Assembly (NCBI GenBank): GCA_946886065.1 | Contig: CAMPHU010000043.1 | Span: forward strand, 1-27,137 | Direction of reading: 5' to 3' | DNA from: an uncultured Massilia sp. | Lineage (GTDB): Bacteria; Pseudomonadota; Gammaproteobacteria; Burkholderiales; Burkholderiaceae | DNA length: 27,137 bases | In this document: one piece after another, positions 8,077 to 19,610 of the stretch | Position numbering within the stretch: the stretch's first letter is position 1 | Layout of the letters: the number at the start of each line of letters is the position of its first letter | Position numbers and translations under genes: made by a program | The notes under the pieces: generated by a model | Databases searched by the model: none | What the model was told of the DNA's origin: nothing | What the model saw: only the letters and a program-made list of their open reading frames with translations

Positions 8077-8994
8077 ATGTCCGCTGTCACGCCTGCACCA
8101 CAACCCATCATCGCGCTCGTGGTCCGGCAAAACACGGCCGGCGTCGAGGAGCCGGTCGGCCGCATCGTCGATTTCCTGCGCGGCGCCGGCTACCGCGTGG
8201 TGTTCGAAGAGGACACCGCGGCCCACCTGGGGGAGCATGTGTCCCTGAGCGGCATCGAAGCCATGAGCGTGACCGGCATCGGCGAGCAGGCCAGGGCGGC
8301 GGTCGTGGTCGGCGGCGACGGCACCATGCTCGGCATCGCGCGCCAGCTCGCCAAATACGATACCCCCTTGATCGGCATCAACCAGGGCCGCCTGGGCTTC
8401 ATCACCGACATCCCGATCCAGAACATGCTGCCTGCGCTGGGCGAGATCCTGGCAGGCCGGTCGCGCCTCGAGAACCGCACCCTCCTCGAAGCGCGCGTGA
8501 TGCGCGACGGCGAGCAGATCTTCTGCAGCGTGGCCGTCAACGACGTGGTGGTGGCGCGCGGCACCGGCGCCGGCATGGTCGAACTCAAGCTGACCGTGGA
8601 CGGCGAGTTCATGTACAACCAGCGTTCCGACGGCCTGATTGTCTCGACCCCCACCGGCTCCACCGCCTACTCGCTGTCGGCCGGCGGTCCGCTGCTGCAC
8701 CCGAGCCTGGGCGGCATCGTACTGGTGCCGATCGCGCCGCACGCGTTGTCGAACCGGCCGATCGTGGTGCCCGACACCAGCGAGATCGTGGTCGAACTCG
8801 TGAGCGGGCGCGACATCAGCGTCAACTTCGACATGCAGACCTTCACCAGCGCGCAACTGGGCGACCGCATCGTCATCTCGCGCTCGCCCCACACCATCAC
8901 CTTCCTGCACCCGCACGACTGGAGCTACTACCATACGCTGCGCGAAAAGCTGCACTGGAACGAATACCCGACCAACGACGGCAAGCTCAAGTAA
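8077..8994 (+). CDS. nadK: NAD kinase
   Basis: ATP (or polyphosphate)-dependent phosphorylation of NAD to NADP, cytosolic. The diagnostic GGDGTML motif is followed by [13 protein letters not shown], and later by [24 protein letters not shown], all typical of bacterial NadK. From ATG 8077 the protein is 305 residues. An in-frame GTG at 8047 adds ten residues not resembling the family and lacks a well-spaced ribosome site, so I prefer 8077; neither start has a strong site. recN follows 40 bp later with no terminator between, so both genes should be read from the LexA-controlled promoter. Confidence 0.94.
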   Translation: MSAVTPAPQPIIALVVRQNTAGVEEPVGRIVDFLRGAGYRVVFEEDTAAHLGEHVSLSGIEAMSVTGIGEQARAAVVVGGDGTMLGIARQLAKYDTPLIGINQGRLGFITDIPIQNMLPALGEILAGRSRLENRTLLEARVMRDGEQIFCSVAVNDVVVARGTGAGMVELKLTVDGEFMYNQRSDGLIVSTPTGSTAYSLSAGGPLLHPSLGGIVLVPIAPHALSNRPIVVPDTSEIVVELVSGRDISVNFDMQTFTSAQLGDRIVISRSPHTITFLHPHDWSYYHTLREKLHWNEYPTNDGKLK

Positions 8995-9034
8995 ATCGCC
9001 AGACCAATATCCACCAACGGAGACCCGATTTTTC

Positions 9035-10702
<1,668 letters not shown>

Positions 10703-10828
10703 CGCCGGTTAGGCCCCGTCCGTGTAAACGTCATCCTCTCCCATCGGTCCAACCGTCATCCCCCCTTCATGAAACTGTGGCAAAGTGCTGTCTGATCCGC
10801 ACCCACAACCACAAAGGAGGGAAGTCGA

Positions 10829-11257
10829 ATGAGCATCGAAAAAGTCCTGTACCGCGCCCAAGCCACCTCCCAGGGCGGCCGCGAAGGCAACTCGAAGAGT
10901 TCCGACGGCGTGCTGAACCTGCAACTGTCCACCCCGAGGGAACTCGGCGGCGGCGGCGGCCCCGGCACCAATCCCGAACAGCTGTTCGCCGCCGGCTACT
11001 CGGCCTGCTTCCTTGGCGCCCTGAAGTTCGTCGCCGGCCAGCAGAAGGTCAGCCTGCCGCAAGACCTGACCGTCACCGGCGACGTCGGCATCGGCCAGAT
11101 CCCCACCGGCTTCGGCATCGAAGTCGACCTCAGCATCAAGGCCCCGGGCATGGACCAGGCCCAGCTGAAAGAGCTGGTCGACAAGGCCCACATCGTCTGC
11201 CCCTACTCGAACGCCACCCGCAACAACATCGACGTCCGCCTGCACGTATCCACCTGA
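10829..11257 (+). CDS. ohr: organic hydroperoxide resistance protein
   Basis: Cys-based peroxidase reducing fatty-acid and other organic hydroperoxides, 142 residues. The reactive Cys60 ([12 protein letters not shown]) and resolving Cys124 ([11 protein letters not shown]) match the known Ohr pair, and the C-terminal NIDVRLHV is typical, so this is Ohr rather than a second OsmC. AAAGGAGG lies just before the ATG. It starts 126 bp after recN and 81 bp before hemH. No ohrR gene and no convincing OhrR-type palindrome are visible, so its regulation is open. Confidence 0.95.
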   Translation: MSIEKVLYRAQATSQGGREGNSKSSDGVLNLQLSTPRELGGGGGPGTNPEQLFAAGYSACFLGALKFVAGQQKVSLPQDLTVTGDVGIGQIPTGFGIEVDLSIKAPGMDQAQLKELVDKAHIVCPYSNATRNNIDVRLHVST

Positions 11258-11302
11258 CGACAAGGCGGGCGCACGCGCTGTCCGCCGCACGGGACCGCCA
11301 CT

Positions 11303-11308
11303 TATAAT
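11303..11308 (+). promoter_or_regulatory. probable -10 element of hemH
   Basis: A perfect TATAAT hexamer 30 bp upstream of the hemH ATG. No good -35 is visible at 16-18 bp, and no clear ribosome site is seen between it and the start, so hemH may have a short leader. Confidence 0.45.
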
Positions 11309-11338
11309 AGAGGGCGTCCCGTCACCCACCCTTCATAC

Positions 11339-12442
11339 ATGCCATTTCGCAAAGAACCGCCTCACGCCCACGGCACCGTGCCGCAGCATGCCATCGTCCT
11401 GGTCAACCTCGGCACGCCCGACGAGCCCACCCGCAAGGCCGTGCGCCGCTACCTGAAGCAGTTCCTGTCGGACCCGCGCGTGGTGGAGATCCCGGCCCGC
11501 GTCTGGTGGTTCATCCTGCACCTGTTCATCCTGCCTTTCCGCTCCGGCAAGTCGGCGGCCAAGTACCGCACGATCTGGACCCGCGAGGGCTCGCCCCTCA
11601 AGGTCCACACCGCCAAACAGGCCAGCCTCCTGCAGGACATGCTGCTTGAACGCGGGCATGAAGGCGTGAAGGTGGCGATGGCGATGCGCTACGGCTCGCC
11701 GTCGGTCCCTGAGGTCCTGGACCGCCTGAAGCACGAGGGTTGTGATCGGATTGTGGTCCTGCCCGCCTACCCGCAGTACTCCGGCACCACCACCGCCTCG
11801 ATCTGGGACGCCGTCTACCAGCACTACGCGCGCGTGCGCAACGTGCCCGAGCTGCGCCTGGTGAAGCACTACCACGACCACGAAGGCTATATCAACGCCC
11901 TCGCCGAGAGCGTGCAGGGCCATTGGGACAACCATGGCCGCGGCCAGAAGCTGGTGATGAGTTTCCACGGCGTGCCCAAGCGCACCCTGCTGCTGGGCGA
12001 CCCGTATTTCTGCGAATGCCACAAGACCGCGCGCCTGCTGGCCGAAGCCCTGGGCATCGGGCCGGAGGACTACCTGGTGACCTTCCAGTCGCGCTTCGGC
12101 AAGGCCGAATGGCTGCAGCCCTATACCGCCCCGACCGTGCAGCAGCTGGCGCGCGAAGGCCTGGAACGCATCGACGTGATCTGCCCGGGTTTCACCAGCG
12201 ACTGCCTGGAGACGCTGGAAGAGATCAACATGGAAGTGCGTCACGATTTCGAGGCCGCCGGCGGCAAGGACTACCACTACATTCCCTGCCTGAATACCTC
12301 GAAGGCCTGGATCCAGGGCCTGGCCGAGATCGCCGAACAGCACCTGATCGGCTGGCCGACCATCCTTACGCCGGCCCAGAGCGCCACCCAGCGCCGCGAT
12401 GCCCAGGTCGGCGCCCAGTATGCCGCCCAGCTCGGGGCTTGA
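11339..12442 (+). CDS. hemH: ferrochelatase
   Basis: Inserts ferrous iron into protoporphyrin IX, the last step of protohaem synthesis. The 367-residue length is normal for Gram-negative HemH. The N-terminal VLVNLGTPDEPT motif, LPAYPQYSGTTTAS, SFHGVPKRT with the metal-site His210, and CPGFTSDCLETLEEI with Glu291 are all present. A hydrophobic patch WWFILHLFILPF (residues 56-67) fits the membrane-facing lip. It lies between ohr and the grpE-dnaK-dnaJ genes; no hairpin terminator is seen after its stop, where a convergent microprotein gene begins its 3' end. Confidence 0.96.
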   Translation: MPFRKEPPHAHGTVPQHAIVLVNLGTPDEPTRKAVRRYLKQFLSDPRVVEIPARVWWFILHLFILPFRSGKSAAKYRTIWTREGSPLKVHTAKQASLLQDMLLERGHEGVKVAMAMRYGSPSVPEVLDRLKHEGCDRIVVLPAYPQYSGTTTASIWDAVYQHYARVRNVPELRLVKHYHDHEGYINALAESVQGHWDNHGRGQKLVMSFHGVPKRTLLLGDPYFCECHKTARLLAEALGIGPEDYLVTFQSRFGKAEWLQPYTAPTVQQLAREGLERIDVICPGFTSDCLETLEEINMEVRHDFEAAGGKDYHYIPCLNTSKAWIQGLAEIAEQHLIGWPTILTPAQSATQRRDAQVGAQYAAQLGA

Positions 12443-12480
12443 GCGGGCGCGCTTACCCTTCTGTTAAAATGGCCGGTTTG

Positions 12481-12573
12481 TCAGGGCGTCGCCCCGATGC
12501 CCACGTAGCACAGCCAGGCCATCAGGCCCAGGGTGTACAGCACGACGGCGCCGCTGATCAGTGGTAATCGCAT
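12481..12573 (-). CDS. 30-residue membrane microprotein
   Basis: A short frame on the minus strand encodes 30 residues, MRLPLISGAVVLYTLGLM followed by AWLCYVGIGATP. The peptide is essentially one membrane-spanning helix after a positively charged N-terminus. Support for coding: 27 of 30 codons end in G or C, a GGGAG site lies 8 bp before the ATG, and the surrounding DNA is AT-rich and unlike it. It ends 38 bp from the convergent hemH stop. It resembles the small single-helix subunits of oxidases or transporters in size only; no family is recognised. Seen: frame, site, composition. Inferred: that it is made. Confidence 0.6.
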   Translation of the reverse strand: MRLPLISGAVVLYTLGLMAWLCYVGIGATP

Positions 12574-12730
12574 GATGTCTGCTCCCGCATCGCTTGCTCA
12601 TCAGTGGCAAGCTTGTCGAGAAGCTTATAACTTCTCGTTGGGAAATGAATCACGGAATGAGTAAATACTGTAACAATTGTTATCAGCGTGGCGAGGCTGA
12701 TCTTTTTGACATGATCTTTCCTTAATTCCC
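12574..12730. other. AT-rich intergenic region with palindromes
   Basis: This stretch between the microprotein gene and the grpE promoter is much richer in A/T than its neighbours. It contains CGAGAAG-N7-CTTCTCG (12617-12637) and the perfect palindrome TAACAATTGTTA (12671-12682), both upstream of the microprotein start on the minus strand and so candidates for its promoter/operator. A longer minus-strand frame here has no acceptable start and runs over the grpE promoter, so I do not call it a gene. Confidence 0.45.
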
Positions 12731-12758
12731 CTTGAAATTGTAGGAGATCGCCCCATCT
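12731..12758 (+). promoter_or_regulatory. sigma32 heat-shock promoter of grpE
   Basis: CTTGAAA (12731-12737), 13 bp spacer, CCCCATCT (12751-12758): an essentially perfect match to the RpoH consensus CTTGAAA-N11-16-CCCCAT. It lies 69 bp upstream of the grpE start. No complete CIRCE element (HrcA operator) is present. Confidence 0.92.
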
Positions 12759-12827
12759 GGGGGCCTGTACATTCAAGCAGGAAGCTTTCCTGTCTCAGCC
12801 AAGTCCTTGATTCTAGGAGTTTTTTCG

Positions 12828-13394
12828 ATGCAAGACCAAGAAAACAAAGAGGTGACGAACCAGCCGGAAGCCGAGGCGCCCGCAGCCGAGGCTGCCGCTC
12901 CCCAGGCCGCTGCTGCTGCTTCGGCTGCGGGCGAGCCGGGCCTCGAAGAACAGCTGAGCGCGACCGAAGCCAAGCTGGCCGAGATGCACGACGCTTTCAT
13001 GCGCGCCAAGGCCGACGCGGAAAACATCCGCCGCCGCGCCCAGGAAGACGTGAGCAAGGCCCATAAATTTGCCATCGAAAGCTTCGCCGAGGCCATGGTG
13101 CCGGTGCGCGACAGCCTGGAAATGGCGCTGAAGGTCGAGACCCAGACCGTGGAAGCGATCCGCGAAGGCGTCGAGATGACCCTCAAGCAGCTCACCGCGG
13201 CCTTCGAGAAAAACCGCCTGATCGAAGTCATGCCCCAGCCGGGCGAGAAGCTCGACCCGAACAAGCACCAGGCCGTGGCCGTGGTGCCCTCGGAGCAGGA
13301 AGCGAATACCGTGGTTGCAGTACTGCAGAAAGGCTACATGATCGCCGACCGCCTGCTGCGTCCCGCCATCGTCACCGCAGCGGCGCCGAAATAA
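12828..13394 (+). CDS. grpE: nucleotide exchange factor GrpE
   Basis: Releases ADP from DnaK, 188 residues. The start at ATG 12828 has TAGGAG 8 bp upstream; upstream in-frame codons are not conserved. The N-terminus (about 1-38) is a flexible Glu/Ala-rich tail, followed by the long dimerising helix ([20 protein letters not shown], then [16 protein letters not shown]) and the C-terminal beta domain ending with [19 protein letters not shown]. All are family hallmarks. It is the first gene of the chaperone group behind a sigma32 promoter, with dnaK 100 bp downstream beyond a terminator-like hairpin. Confidence 0.96.
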   Translation: MQDQENKEVTNQPEAEAPAAEAAAPQAAAAASAAGEPGLEEQLSATEAKLAEMHDAFMRAKADAENIRRRAQEDVSKAHKFAIESFAEAMVPVRDSLEMALKVETQTVEAIREGVEMTLKQLTAAFEKNRLIEVMPQPGEKLDPNKHQAVAVVPSEQEANTVVAVLQKGYMIADRLLRPAIVTAAAPK

Positions 13395-13405
13395 GGAAAA
13401 AAACC

Positions 13406-13445
13406 CGCGTGCGCCGAGTTAAGCACTTGAAAGCACGCGCTTTTT
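13406..13445 (+). terminator. hairpin with T-run between grpE and dnaK
   Basis: CGCGTGC (13406-13412) pairs with GCACGCG (13433-13439), followed by CTTTTT. The loop is 20 nt, long for an efficient terminator, so partial termination or mRNA processing is more likely than a full stop. The right arm lies inside the spacer of the dnaK sigma32-like promoter. Confidence 0.55.
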
Positions 13446-13453
13446 CCCAATAT
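13426..13453 (+). promoter_or_regulatory. second sigma32-like promoter, before dnaK
   Basis: CTTGAAA (13426-13432), 13 bp spacer, CCCAATAT (13446-13453). The -35 is perfect and the spacer equals that of the grpE promoter; the -10 differs from CCCCAT at one core base. It lies 41 bp upstream of the dnaK ATG. Confidence 0.6.
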
Positions 13454-13494
13454 TGAATCCATCTGAAATCATCCAAATATAAAAGGAATACATC

Positions 13495-15438
<1,944 letters not shown>

Positions 15439-15485
15439 GACCAGCGGACGGGGCCGGGTTTTTCCTGAGCTCCGTTCCATACGGG

Positions 15486-15527
15486 ACCGAGCCGATGACC
15501 ACACTGGTTCCCGGCTCGGTTTTTTTG
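15486..15527 (+). terminator. rho-independent terminator after dnaK
   Basis: ACCGAGCCG (15486-15494) pairs perfectly with CGGCTCGGT (15512-15520), followed directly by six more T residues. This is a textbook terminator placed between dnaK and dnaJ. Confidence 0.9.
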
Positions 15528-15568
15528 CATAGATCGTTCCGTTTTAGATAAACAGCAAGGTGCCGACA

Positions 15569-16690
15569 ATGGCAAAGCGTGATTTTTACGAGATCCTCGG
15601 GGTCGCCAAGACTGCGTCGGAAGACGACATCAAGAAGTCGTATCGCAAGCTGGCGATGAAGTACCACCCCGACCGCAACCCTGACAACAAGGAAGCGGAG
15701 GAGAAGTTCAAAGAGGTGAAGGAAGCCTACGAGATGCTGACCAACCCGGAGAAACGCGAGGCCTACGACCGCTTCGGTCACGCCGGCGTGGACCCGAACA
15801 GCGGCATGGGCGGAGGCTTTGGCGCGGGCGGCTTCGGCGACGCGTTCGGCGACATCTTCGGCGACATCTTCGGTGGCGGCCGCGGCCGCAGCGCGGGTCC
15901 GCAGGTCTACCGCGGCGCCGACCTGCGCTACAACCTCGAGATCACGCTGGAACAGGCGGCGCACGGCTTCGACACCACCATCCGGGTGCCGAGCTGGGAC
16001 AAGTGCGACACCTGCCACGGCAGCGGCGCCAAGCCGGGTACCCAGCCCGTCACCTGCTCGACCTGCGCCGGCCACGGCCAGGTGCGCATGCAGCAGGGCT
16101 TCTTCAGCATCCAGCAGACCTGCCCGAAGTGCCACGGCAGCGGCAAGATCATTCCGGAACCCTGCGCGGCCTGCGCCGGCGCCGGACGCATCAAGCGCAA
16201 CAAGACCCTGGAAGTGAAGATCCCGGCCGGTATCGACAACGGCATGCGCATCCGCTCCTCGGGCAACGGCGAGCCGGGCACCAACGGCGGGCCGCCGGGC
16301 GACCTGTACGTGGAGATCCACATCAAGCCGCACCAGGTGTTCCAGCGCGAAGGCGACGACCTGCACTGCGAGATGCCGATCTCGTTCTCGAAGGCCGCCC
16401 TGGGCGGCGAGATCGAGGTGCCGACCCTGAGCGGCAAGGTCTCGTTCACGATTCCTGAAGGTACCCAGACCGGCAAGACCTTCCGCCTGAAGGGCAAGGG
16501 CATCAAGGGCGTGCGCTCGGGCTATACGGGCGACCTGTTCTGCCACGTGGTGATCGAGACCCCGGTCAAGCTGACCGACAAGCAGAAGGACCTGCTGCGC
16601 GAATTCGACCGCCTCACCAACGAGGGCGGCTCGAAGCATAGCCCGCAGAGCAAGGGCTGGATGGACAAGGTCAAGGATTTCTTCGAGTGA
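15569..16690 (+). CDS. dnaJ: co-chaperone DnaJ (Hsp40)
   Basis: Type I J-protein stimulating DnaK ATPase, 373 residues. I start at ATG 15569 ([12 protein letters not shown]), with AGCAAGG 8 bp upstream; an in-frame GTG at 15560 adds three residues. The J domain has HPD at 33-35. The Gly/Phe linker (about 75-115) is followed by four CxxCxGxG zinc motifs ([32 protein letters not shown]) and the C-terminal substrate domains. It lies 130 bp after dnaK beyond a strong terminator, and a weak promoter (TTGCAT, 16 bp, GATAAA) may sit between. A terminator follows it. Confidence 0.97.
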   Translation: MAKRDFYEILGVAKTASEDDIKKSYRKLAMKYHPDRNPDNKEAEEKFKEVKEAYEMLTNPEKREAYDRFGHAGVDPNSGMGGGFGAGGFGDAFGDIFGDIFGGGRGRSAGPQVYRGADLRYNLEITLEQAAHGFDTTIRVPSWDKCDTCHGSGAKPGTQPVTCSTCAGHGQVRMQQGFFSIQQTCPKCHGSGKIIPEPCAACAGAGRIKRNKTLEVKIPAGIDNGMRIRSSGNGEPGTNGGPPGDLYVEIHIKPHQVFQREGDDLHCEMPISFSKAALGGEIEVPTLSGKVSFTIPEGTQTGKTFRLKGKGIKGVRSGYTGDLFCHVVIETPVKLTDKQKDLLREFDRLTNEGGSKHSPQSKGWMDKVKDFFE

Positions 16691-16706
16691 CGGGGTCCTG
16701 AACCGG

Positions 16707-16743
16707 AAAACGCTGAGCGGCGCGAGCCCTCGGCGTTTTTTTT
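16707..16743 (+). terminator. rho-independent terminator of dnaJ
   Basis: CGCTGAG (from 16711) pairs with CTCGGCG (16729-16735), with one G-T wobble, preceded by AAAA and followed by eight T residues. Confidence 0.85.
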
Positions 16744-16875
16744 CGGCCACTGGATCGCGACAGTTCAAGACTGTTACACTTCGTGTATTTTCCGAAGAAT
16801 TATTCTAGTGCCGGCGTGGTGAGCCACGGCCCGGCCGCGTCCCTGCGGGACGGCAACATACGACAAGGAGTGAAG

Positions 16876-17550
16876 ATGGAAAACAAGAGCAAGGGCGTGA
16901 CCGCTGAAGACCTGTTCGCGCGCAACCGTGCCTGGGCCGCATCGATGGTGGCCGAGGACCCGAACTTCTTCAAGGCGCTGTCCGAGCAGCAGGCCCCGGA
17001 ATACCTGTGGATCGGCTGCTCCGACAGCCGGGTGCCGGCGAACGAGCTGCTGGGCATGGCGCCGGGCGAGCTCTTCGTCCACCGCAACATCGCCAACGTG
17101 GTGGTGCACTCCGACCTGAACTGCCTGAGCGTGCTGCAGTTCGCGATCGACGTGCTGAAAGTGAAGCACATCATCATTTGCGGCCACTACGGCTGCTCGG
17201 GCGTGCATGCCGCGCTGACCGGCGGCCGCGTGGGCCTGGCGGACAACTGGCTGGGCCATGTGCGCGACGTGCGCGAGAAGCACGGCAGGTACCTGGGCGC
17301 CGTGACCGGCCGCGCCGCGACCAACCGCCTGGTGGAGCTGAACGTGGCCGAGCAGGTGATCAACACCGCCCAGACCACCGTCGTGCGCGACGCCTGGGAC
17401 CGCGGCCAGCCGCTGACCATCCACAGCTGGGTGTATGGCGTGCACGACGGCCTGCTGCGCGACCTGGGCATCACGATCAGCAGCCAGGAAGAGATCGCGC
17501 CCAAGCTCGAGCGCGTGCTGAACGGCTACGCGGAGAAGGACGCCGCGTGA
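16876..17550 (+). CDS. can: beta-class carbonic anhydrase
   Basis: Zinc enzyme interconverting CO2 and bicarbonate, 224 residues. Start chosen at ATG 16876, 5 bp after AAGGAG; an upstream extension in frame is not family-like. Zinc ligands Cys48 (IGCSDSRVP), His104 and Cys107 (CGHYGCSGV) and the Asp50-Arg52 dyad match E. coli Can with a shift of six residues. LFVHRNIANVV and TIHSWVYGVHDGLLRDLG are also typical. The last codons overlap the start of the MazG-like gene, so the two are translationally coupled. It probably supplies bicarbonate to carboxylases. Confidence 0.95.
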   Translation: MENKSKGVTAEDLFARNRAWAASMVAEDPNFFKALSEQQAPEYLWIGCSDSRVPANELLGMAPGELFVHRNIANVVVHSDLNCLSVLQFAIDVLKVKHIIICGHYGCSGVHAALTGGRVGLADNWLGHVRDVREKHGRYLGAVTGRAATNRLVELNVAEQVINTAQTTVVRDAWDRGQPLTIHSWVYGVHDGLLRDLGITISSQEEIAPKLERVLNGYAEKDAA

Positions 17551-17900
17551 GCGACCTCGAGCGCCTGCGCGCGATCGTGCGCGAGTTCGTGGACGAGCGC
17601 GACTGGGACCAGTTCCATACGCCCAAGAACCTGGCCTCCGCCCTGACGGTGGAGGCGGCCGAGCTGCTGGAGCATTTCCAGTGGCTGAAGGACGGGCGTC
17701 CCGATGAACTGGGGCAGGACAAGCTCGCCGAGGTGAAGCATGAGATGGCGGACGTGCTGGTCTACCTGGTGCGGCTCGCCGACAAGCTCGATGTCGACCT
17801 GTTCGCGGCGGTGCAGGAAAAGATGGTGCTCAATCGCGAGAAGTATCCCGCCGAGCAGGTGAGGGGGGATGCGAGGAAGTATTACGAGTACAAGAAGTAA
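17547..17900 (+). CDS. MazG-like nucleotide pyrophosphohydrolase
   Basis: A 117-residue all-alpha NTP pyrophosphatase of the RS21-C6/DCTPP type, probably removing non-canonical or excess dNTPs such as dCTP analogues. The metal motif EAAE (residues 36-39), then LLEHFQWL, and the second EMAD (66-69) give the ExxE...ExxD arrangement of the MazG superfamily. The start is the GTG at 17547, overlapping the carbonic anhydrase stop (GTGA). The last part is Lys/Tyr-rich (ARKYYEYKK), common in this subfamily. Substrate preference cannot be read from sequence. Confidence 0.9.
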   Translation: MSDLERLRAIVREFVDERDWDQFHTPKNLASALTVEAAELLEHFQWLKDGRPDELGQDKLAEVKHEMADVLVYLVRLADKLDVDLFAAVQEKMVLNREKYPAEQVRGDARKYYEYKK

Positions 17901-17948
17901 GTGCGCAAGCAGCTCGTTAGCGTTTTTGTCTGGCCCGCTACCTTAAAA

Positions 17949-17980
17949 CCGTCATCCCCGCGCAGGCGGGGAGCCAAGTC
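17949..17980 (+). repeat. REP/dRS3-like repeat, unit C
   Basis: CCGTCATCCCCGCGCAGG followed by CGGGGAGCCAAGTC: GTCA flank, TCCCCGC-GCAG-GCGGGGA hairpin and CCAAG tail. It lies 48 bp after the MazG-like stop, as the first member of an inverted pair with unit D. Confidence 0.75.
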
Positions 17981-18023
17981 CGTTGCGTACCACTTACCTC
18001 AAGCGTAAGCGGCAGTGCGAGCA

Positions 18024-18056
18024 AACTTGGATCCCCGCCTGCGCGGGGACGACGGG
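18024..18056 (-). repeat. REP/dRS3-like repeat, unit D
   Basis: The reverse-oriented copy: AACTTGGATCCCCGCCTGCG followed by CGGGGACGACGGG. It ends 20 bp from the gabD stop. Units C and D are inverted relative to one another across 43 bp and can form a larger stem. Confidence 0.75.
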
Positions 18057-18076
18057 CTCATGCAGCGGACTGACGG

Positions 18077-19531
18077 TTACACCCCACCCATGCAGATGTA
18101 CTTCACGACGAGATAATCGTCCATCCCATACGTCGAGCCTTCGCGCCCCAGCCCCGACTGCTTGACCCCGCCGAAGGGCGCCACCTCGGTCGAGATCAGG
18201 CCGGTGTTCACCCCCACCATCCCGGTCTCGATGGCCTCGGCCACGCGCCACACGCGCCCGATATCGCGCGCATAGAAATACGACGCCAGGCCGAACTCGG
18301 TGGCATTGGCCAGCGCAATGACTTCTTCTTCGGTCTTGAAGCGGAACAGCGGCGCCACCGGCCCGAAGGTTTCCTCGCTCGCGATCAGCATGCTGGAGGT
18401 GACCTCGGTCAGCACGGTCGGCTGGAAGAAGCTGTGGCCCAGCGCATGGCGCTTGCCGCCCGCCAGCAGCTTCGCCCCTTTGCCGAGCGCATCCTCGATG
18501 TGCTGCTCCACCTTGAGCACCGCCTTCTCCTCGATCAGCGGGCCCTGGTTGACGCCTTCCTCGGCGCCGTTGCCGACCTTGAGCTTGCCCACCGCCGCCA
18601 CCAGCTTGCGCGCGAACTCGTCGTACACGCCGTCCTGCACGTAGATGCGGTTGGCGCACACGCAGGTCTGGCCGGCGTTGCGGTACTTGGAAGCGATCGC
18701 GCCCTCGACCGCGGCGTCGATGTCGGCGTCGTCGAACACGATGAAGGAGGCATTGCCGCCCAGTTCCAGCGAGAGCTTCTTGATCGTCGGCGCACACTGC
18801 TCCATCAGCAGGCGGCCGACGGCGGTCGAGCCGGTGAAGCTGAGCTTGCGCACCAGCGGGTTCGCCGTCATCTCGCCGCCGATGGCCTTGGCCTCGCCGA
18901 TCACGACGCTGAACACGCCTTTCGGCACGCCCGCGCGCTCGGCCAGCACGGCCAGCGCCAGCGCGGAATACGGCGTCAGTTCGGCGGGCTTCAGCACGAT
19001 GGGGCAGCCGGCCGCCAGCGCCGGGCCGACCTTGCGGGTGATCATCGCGGCCGGGAAGTTCCAGGGGGTGATCGCAGCGCAGACGCCGATCGGTTCCTTG
19101 GTGACGACGATGCGGCGGTCCGGCCACGGCGAAGCGAGGGTCTCGCCCGCGATGCGCTTGGCTTCCTCGCCGAACCACTCGAAGAAGGAAGCGGCATAGG
19201 TGACTTCGCCCTTGGCCTCCGCCAGCGGCTTGCCCTGTTCCGCCGTCATCAGGAGCGCCAGGTCGGCGGCGTTGGCCAGCATCAGGTCGGACCATGTGCG
19301 CAGGATGGCCGCGCGCTCCTTGGCGGTCTTCTTGCGCCATGCCGGCCAGGCCGCGTTGGCGGCCTCGATGGCGCGCCGGGTCTCGGCCGCGCCCATGTGC
19401 GGCACGGTGCCGAGCTGCTCGCCGGTGGCCGGATTGACGACCGGGAAGGTGGCGCCATTGTCGGCATCGACCCAGGCGCCATCGATATACGCCTGCTGGC
19501 GCAGCAGGGAAGGATCGTTCAGTTTCAGCAT
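18077..19531 (-). CDS. gabD: succinate-semialdehyde dehydrogenase
   Basis: Oxidises succinate semialdehyde to succinate, the last step of GABA breakdown, 484 residues. It has the aldehyde dehydrogenase catalytic pair Glu256 (LELGGNAS) and Cys290 (GQTCVCANRIYVQ), with TPWNFP at 155-160 and FTGSTAVG (232-239). The CVCANR context and overall length match E. coli GabD, including positions of the catalytic residues within two. GAGGA lies 6 bp before the ATG. A 10-bp inverted repeat sits in its leader. It would complete a route from the polyamine genes a few kilobases to the right. Confidence 0.93.
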   Translation of the reverse strand: MLKLNDPSLLRQQAYIDGAWVDADNGATFPVVNPATGEQLGTVPHMGAAETRRAIEAANAAWPAWRKKTAKERAAILRTWSDLMLANAADLALLMTAEQGKPLAEAKGEVTYAASFFEWFGEEAKRIAGETLASPWPDRRIVVTKEPIGVCAAITPWNFPAAMITRKVGPALAAGCPIVLKPAELTPYSALALAVLAERAGVPKGVFSVVIGEAKAIGGEMTANPLVRKLSFTGSTAVGRLLMEQCAPTIKKLSLELGGNASFIVFDDADIDAAVEGAIASKYRNAGQTCVCANRIYVQDGVYDEFARKLVAAVGKLKVGNGAEEGVNQGPLIEEKAVLKVEQHIEDALGKGAKLLAGGKRHALGHSFFQPTVLTEVTSSMLIASEETFGPVAPLFRFKTEEEVIALANATEFGLASYFYARDIGRVWRVAEAIETGMVGVNTGLISTEVAPFGGVKQSGLGREGSTYGMDDYLVVKYICMGGV

Positions 19532-19541
19532 GGGAGTCCTC

Positions 19542-19593
19542 GCGCGTGTTGCTTGGTCAATCCATCATGGTAGACCTTTTTGACAACACGCGC
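19542..19593. repeat. 10-bp inverted repeat in the gabD leader
   Basis: GCGCGTGTTG (19542-19551) and CAACACGCGC (19584-19593) are perfect inverted copies separated by 32 bp, filling most of the gap between the M20 hydrolase stop and the gabD start. The hairpin would form just before the gabD ribosome site. It could be a regulator site or an mRNA structure. Confidence 0.5.
19566..19582 (-). promoter_or_regulatory. 17-bp motif upstream of gabD, copy 1
   Basis: CATGGTAGACCTTTTTG on the plus strand, 34 bp upstream of the gabD start and within the loop of the inverted repeat. It matches copy 2 upstream of the neighbouring M20 gene at 16 of 17 positions, at almost the same distance from the start codon. 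Confidence 0.45.
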
Positions 19594-19610
19594 CTCGCGT
19601 CCCACGCCTG

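Noticed and set aside
10728..10775. Two CGTCATCC fragments between recN and ohr as remnants of the repeat family
   Set aside because: Only the short flank is present; no hairpin core or CCAAG tail follows.
12666..12686. TACTGTAACAATTGTTATCAG as a second LexA box
   Set aside because: The right half lacks ACAG, and the gene downstream is not an SOS gene; the symmetric part is TAACAATTGTTA.
12558..12776. A 72-residue minus-strand frame between the microprotein and grpE, which would read MSKKISLATLITIVTVF if a frameshift occurred at an A5 run after a good ribosome site
   Set aside because: In the sequence as given, that ATG frame stops after nine codons, the longer frame lacks its own start, codon use is AT-rich and unlike neighbours, and it overlaps the grpE promoter.
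13418..13432. GTTAAGCACTTG resembling half of a CIRCE (HrcA) operator before dnaK
   Set aside because: The inverted second half GAGTGCTAA is absent, no hrcA is in the window, and the stretch is better explained as a sigma32 -35.
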